Of a stretch of 64,000 nt of DNA, positions 60,628 through 64,000 are shown piece after piece. The stretch's first letter is position 1, and each line of letters opens with the position of its first letter. The notes under the pieces were generated by a model that saw only the letters and a program-made list of their open reading frames with translations, searched no databases and was not told the DNA's origin. The position numbers and the translations under genes were made by a program. The stretch is from CALAMD01 sp035301345 (lineage in GTDB: Bacteria > Bacillota > Bacilli > Bacillales > Amphibacillaceae). The stretch spans positions 73,203-137,202 of the forward strand of contig DATGUM010000037.1 in the NCBI GenBank assembly GCA_035301345.1, given 5' to 3'.

Positions 60628-63566
60628 TATTTTTTCACCTGACTTTCTGGAAATTCATAGTCTTCTCTACTCCATTTACTCTGAACGTCAACGCCAATTT
60701 GTGCTTGGCGATTTCCGTATCTAAAGTTATGTTTCGGCAATGGTGGATTTCCTTCATTATCAAGAACTTCTAACTTAGCTGAAACTTCTTTATAAGCAGG
60801 AGTGTTCGTATCTTTATCTGTTCGACTATCTGTTAACAAGTTAACTGCAGAGTCCCCTATAGCATTTAATGGGTGATACAGTTCTTTCCCTTTGACTCGG
60901 TCAGTTATATGAACGTGTTCAACGATCGTTCCAGCACGAGATGTCAAACGAACGAGTGCCCCTTCTTTTATGTTTCTCTCCTCAGCTAGCTCTGGAGATA
61001 TTTCGATAAACGATGAAGGCATCTCCCTCAATAATCCTTCAGATTTAAATGTCATATTTCCTTCGTGGAAGTGTTCTAATACTCGACCATTATTGACGTG
61101 TAAATCATATTCATCATCAACTTCAAACATTAATTCAAAGTCTAGTGGGTAAAGCTTAGCCTTTTTATCTTCGAACGGAAACCCATCAACAAAGAGCAAT
61201 GGCGTATCTGTACCATCTTTAGCGACTGGCCATTGTAAACTTTCATAACCTTTGAGTCGATCGTAACTAACACCTGCAAATAGTGGTGCCAACGATGCAA
61301 CTTCATCCATAATTTCTGATGGATGACTATAATTCCAGTCATATCCCATTTCTTTCGCAAGTTCCGTTAATATGACCCAATCGGGTTTAGATTCTCCAAT
61401 AGGATCTAACGCTTGGTTAATTCGCTGAATTCTTCGTTCGGTATTTGTAAATGTACCATCTTTTTCTAAGCTTGGAACAGCTGGAAGTACAACATCAGCA
61501 AATTCTGCTGTTCGACTGAAGAATAAATCTTGAACGACTAAAAATTCAACTTTTTCTAAAGCTGCTGTGACGTAATTAACGTTTGCATCTACGAGCGCAG
61601 TGTCTTCACCGTAAATATAGAGCGAATGAATCTCATCATTATGAACAGCGTCCATCATCGCAACGTTATCTTTTCCGTCAGTTTTAGGTAATTCTTTCCC
61701 CCATGACTTAGCGTATCTGTCCCTAACGTCTTCATCATTCACATGATCATATCCCGGCATAAAGTTAGGTAAGCTACCTAAGTCACTACAGCCTTGCACG
61801 TTGTTGTGTCCTCTTAATGGATATGCACCAGCTCCAGGTTTCATATAATTACCTGTAATTAATAACAAGTTCGATATTGCTGTACTCGTATCACTACCAA
61901 GCTGATGTTGAGTAACACCCATCGCCCAACAAATAGAGACTGTGCTTACTTCAACAATTTCCTGTGCAATTTCTTTTAAATCTTTTTCTGGGATACCTGT
62001 CATTTCTTCCGCGTAAGAAAGTGTGAATTTCTCTAAACTTTCTTTGTACTCATCATAATGGTTAACCCATTTTTTAATAAACGTTTGATCTTCCCATCCT
62101 TGATCAATAATATACTTAGTCACTGCTGACAACCAAACTAAGTCTGTTCCACTTTTCGGTGAATAAAAACGGTCAGCTCGTGCAGCCATTTCATGTTTTC
62201 TTAAGTCAAAGACGAATAGCTTTTGACCGTTTAATTTGTGAGAGCGCTTTATTTTTGACGCAATGACTGGATGCGCCTCCGCTGTATTTGAACCAACAAT
62301 AATAACCATTTCTGCTTTGCCTAAGTCTTCAATTGAACCAGAGTCTCCACCATGTCCTACAGTTCTAAATAATCCTTGTGTAGCTGGCGTTTGACAGTAA
62401 CGTGAACAATTATCAATGTTGTTCGTTCCAATAATTTGTCGAGCGAACTTTTGCATTAAGTATGATTCTTCGTTCGTTCCTTTCGAAGATGCAATGAAAC
62501 CGAGAGCATCAGAGCCGTCTCTTTCTTTAATTTCATTAAATCTTTCGGCGATATACTGTAAAGCTGTATCCCAATGTACTTCTTCAAATTGATCGCCTTT
62601 TCGAATAAGCGGACGTGTTAACCGTTCATCTGAATTAACGTAGTCCCAACCGAACTTCCCTTTCACACACGTAGATATTCCATTTGCTGGCGAATGGTGT
62701 TGTGGTTCTACACGTAACACTTTCCTATCTTTTGTCCACACGTCAAATGAACAACCAACACCACAGTACGTACAAACCGTTTTAGTTTTCTTAATTCGTT
62801 CTTCACGCATCGCTGCTTCCGTGTCTGATATAGCGAACAGTGGCCCATTAGTCGTTTCAACGCGCTTCGTTAACTCAATCATTGAGCGTAACATGCCTGG
62901 CTCTTGATCAGTCATAAAACCAGCTTCACCGAGCATATCATTCTCCATTAACGCATTACATGGACAAACTGTCACACACTGACCACAGCTAACACAAGAT
63001 GATTCATCAATCGGAACATCGTTATCCCAAATAACACGTGGATTATCACGATCCCAGTCAATTAATAATGTTTCGTTCACTTGAACGTCTTGACAAACTT
63101 CTACACAGCGTCCACATAAAATACATTGATCGGGGTCATAACGATAAAATGAATTCGAAAAATCTTTTTCATAAGGTTTTGGTTGAAAAGGATACGTCTG
63201 TTCTTCTAAACCAAATTCAGCTACTGTGTTATGAATCTCGCACGTTCCGTTATTGTAATCACATACCGTACAATACAATTCATGATTTTCTAAAATACGG
63301 TCCAATGCCTCACGTTGAGATGATTCTATTGCTGCTGACGTCGTCTGTACGTCCATACCTGCCTTAACTTCTGTTCCACACGCTCGTACTTGTTCACCAT
63401 TTACTTGAACAATACACGTATCACACGTTTGCACAGGTCCTAGCGATTCGTTATAACAAATTTGTGGTAAAAAATTATCAGTCGTATTAATTAAATCAAT
63501 GAGCAATTGGCCTTCATACGCTAGATATTGTTCTCCATTAACATTAACAACAATATGCTCTTGCAT
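60627..63566 (-). CDS. fdhF: NAD-type formate dehydrogenase alpha subunit (Mo-bis-MGD, Cys variant)
   Basis: Oxidises formate to CO2 at a bis-molybdopterin-guanine-dinucleotide centre. Domains in order: N-terminal [2Fe-2S] ferredoxin (CYNESLGPVQTCDTC, about residues 37-63), NuoG-like His-Cys cluster (HELYCTVCDYNNGTC), two [4Fe-4S] clusters (CILCGRC and CVSCGQC), then the molybdopterin domain with its own [4Fe-4S] site (CTYCGVGC, 265-272). The Mo ligand position, Sec140 in E. coli FdhF, aligns with C391 (NCSRYCQTP), so this enzyme uses Cys. It is 979 aa, close to B. subtilis YrhE. moaA and moeA nearby supply cofactor steps. Confidence 0.95.
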   Translation of the reverse strand: MQEHIVVNVNGEQYLAYEGQLLIDLINTTDNFLPQICYNESLGPVQTCDTCIVQVNGEQVRACGTEVKAGMDVQTTSAAIESSQREALDRILENHELYCTVCDYNNGTCEIHNTVAEFGLEEQTYPFQPKPYEKDFSNSFYRYDPDQCILCGRCVEVCQDVQVNETLLIDWDRDNPRVIWDNDVPIDESSCVSCGQCVTVCPCNALMENDMLGEAGFMTDQEPGMLRSMIELTKRVETTNGPLFAISDTEAAMREERIKKTKTVCTYCGVGCSFDVWTKDRKVLRVEPQHHSPANGISTCVKGKFGWDYVNSDERLTRPLIRKGDQFEEVHWDTALQYIAERFNEIKERDGSDALGFIASSKGTNEESYLMQKFARQIIGTNNIDNCSRYCQTPATQGLFRTVGHGGDSGSIEDLGKAEMVIIVGSNTAEAHPVIASKIKRSHKLNGQKLFVFDLRKHEMAARADRFYSPKSGTDLVWLSAVTKYIIDQGWEDQTFIKKWVNHYDEYKESLEKFTLSYAEEMTGIPEKDLKEIAQEIVEVSTVSICWAMGVTQHQLGSDTSTAISNLLLITGNYMKPGAGAYPLRGHNNVQGCSDLGSLPNFMPGYDHVNDEDVRDRYAKSWGKELPKTDGKDNVAMMDAVHNDEIHSLYIYGEDTALVDANVNYVTAALEKVEFLVVQDLFFSRTAEFADVVLPAVPSLEKDGTFTNTERRIQRINQALDPIGESKPDWVILTELAKEMGYDWNYSHPSEIMDEVASLAPLFAGVSYDRLKGYESLQWPVAKDGTDTPLLFVDGFPFEDKKAKLYPLDFELMFEVDDEYDLHVNNGRVLEHFHEGNMTFKSEGLLREMPSSFIEISPELAEERNIKEGALVRLTSRAGTIVEHVHITDRVKGKELYHPLNAIGDSAVNLLTDSRTDKDTNTPAYKEVSAKLEVLDNEGNPPLPKHNFRYGNRQAQIGVDVQSKWSREDYEFPESQVKK

Positions 63567-63820
63567 GAATGTAACCCTCCATTCGTATTCGAATAAGCTA
63601 TTATTTATAACGACTTCATCACATATTTAAATGAAAACTAAACGAATAACACCTCCTAAAATAAAGGTCTCTTTAATATATTATCCTTCCCAAAACACGT
63701 AACTTTTAATCATAAAACCATATATATTCTCTTAATTGTAACATATTTTAGAACTTTGTGAATTATCAGTTAATATTAAGATTGAGTCAAGTATTTGTGG
63801 GTAATCGTTTCAGAAATATA
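63567..63820. other. Promoter region upstream of fdhF
   Basis: About 250 bp, AT-rich, with no supported reading frame. AGGAGG-type site and the fdhF start are on the minus strand. I saw a TTGTGA half-site near 63755 but no complete Fnr palindrome. Confidence 0.4.
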
Positions 63821-63953
63821 CTACGCTTGCCGCGGGACGACCTCAACTTCTAGAACCTCCATTATCATGTCGGTTCTAGGGATTTTCGGATACGTGTAAT
63901 GAAATAGGTTACCACCTATCTCATTACCTTCCCACAGGCGTCTTCGTATAGTT
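63821..63953. repeat. Folded, GC-edged repeat-like element
   Basis: Two imperfect hairpins (CTAGAACC/GGTTCTAG at 63850-63879, and GTAATGA-ATAGGT/ACCTAT-TCATTAC at 63896-63927) sit between outer complementary edges: GCC..GGGA at 63830-63838 and TCCC..GGC at 63930-63939. The edges GCCGCGGGA and CCCACAGGC resemble the ends of repeats scattered through Bacillaceae intergenic regions, as I recall them. It lacks coding capacity. Whether it occurs elsewhere in the genome cannot be seen here. Confidence 0.45.
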
Positions 63954-64000
63954 CTTTCACTTAAGCTGTATGCGTCATTTGTGTTTTTCTGATTTAATAA

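Noticed and set aside
60627..63566. Formate dehydrogenase as a selenoprotein
   Set aside because: The frame is uninterrupted and carries Cys at the Mo-ligand position, so no Sec is used here.
63567..63800. Fnr box upstream of fdhF
   Set aside because: Only a TTGTGA half-site is visible; the second half does not match.
1..64000. CRISPR array, rRNA, tRNA, insertion sequence or prophage genes
   Set aside because: I saw no regularly spaced repeats, no clover-leaf or rRNA sequence, and no transposase or phage protein among the frames.

Overview
The window is a low-GC chromosomal segment from a member of the Bacillaceae. Gene content and order follow Bacillus subtilis closely in several blocks: bshC-mraZ-rsmH-ftsL-pbpB, rpmF/ylbN/tmcAL/ylbL/coaD/rsmD/ylbG/ylbF, the ctaC-F/ctaG/ctaA oxidase genes, pyc/ftsW/ylaN/ylaI/ylaH, pdhABCD/ykyA/def, rpoY/rnjA/ktrC, and several yku genes. 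The exact genus cannot be fixed from sequence alone. Short intergenic regions, strong Shine-Dalgarno sites, near-perfect rho-independent hairpins and bacillithiol synthesis all fit. I see no rRNA, tRNA, CRISPR array, prophage or insertion-sequence gene.

Layout: 0.1-4.4 kb holds cell-division and peptidoglycan genes with an MraZ-type operator. 4.5-13.9 kb holds bacillithiol, ribosomal, tRNA and CoA genes and small conserved genes. 13.9-20.6 kb holds a caa3-type cytochrome c oxidase, its assembly factor and heme A synthase. 20.6-21.4 kb holds two tandem small genes, each interrupted by one in-frame TGA at codon 33. 21.4-28.7 kb holds pyc, ftsW, the yla genes and suhB. 29.3-35.1 kb is an accessory catabolic island for a cyclic ureide such as hydantoin, dihydropyrimidine or allantoin: sigma-54 activator, NCS1 permease, M20 amidohydrolase and dihydropyrimidinase/hydantoinase. 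35.2-45.8 kb holds pyruvate dehydrogenase, peptide deformylase, RNA polymerase epsilon and RNase J1. 45.9-55.8 kb holds Ktr potassium uptake, peroxiredoxin and thioredoxin-like genes, a c-di-AMP-receptor homologue, a Tat phosphoesterase, an Fnr-box-controlled Fe-S repair gene, signal peptidase and a membrane zinc-ribbon/serine-protease pair. 56.0-63.6 kb holds molybdenum cofactor genes and a molybdenum formate dehydrogenase.

The most striking signal is at 20731-21350. The two tandem reading frames resemble the HesB/IscA-like family that is known to contain selenoproteins. In both, the TGA falls after Pro-Gly at the position of the family's conserved Cys. In both, a stem-loop with the same TGGA(T/A) loop closed by CTC/GAG lies 25-28 nt downstream, inside the coding sequence, as expected for bacterial SECIS elements. 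I call them a tandem pair of selenoproteins missed by normal gene finding. The formate dehydrogenase in the same window uses Cys at its metal-ligand position, so selenium use here is not explained by that enzyme.

Other regulatory signals read directly from the sequence are a sigma-54 promoter with an adjacent perfect 20-bp inverted repeat before the ureide operon, an Fnr box before scdA, a 10-bp-spaced GTGG repeat before mraZ, a possible PerR box before the peroxiredoxin gene, a possible transcription attenuator in the ftsW-pyc leader, and a folded repeat-like element near the right end.
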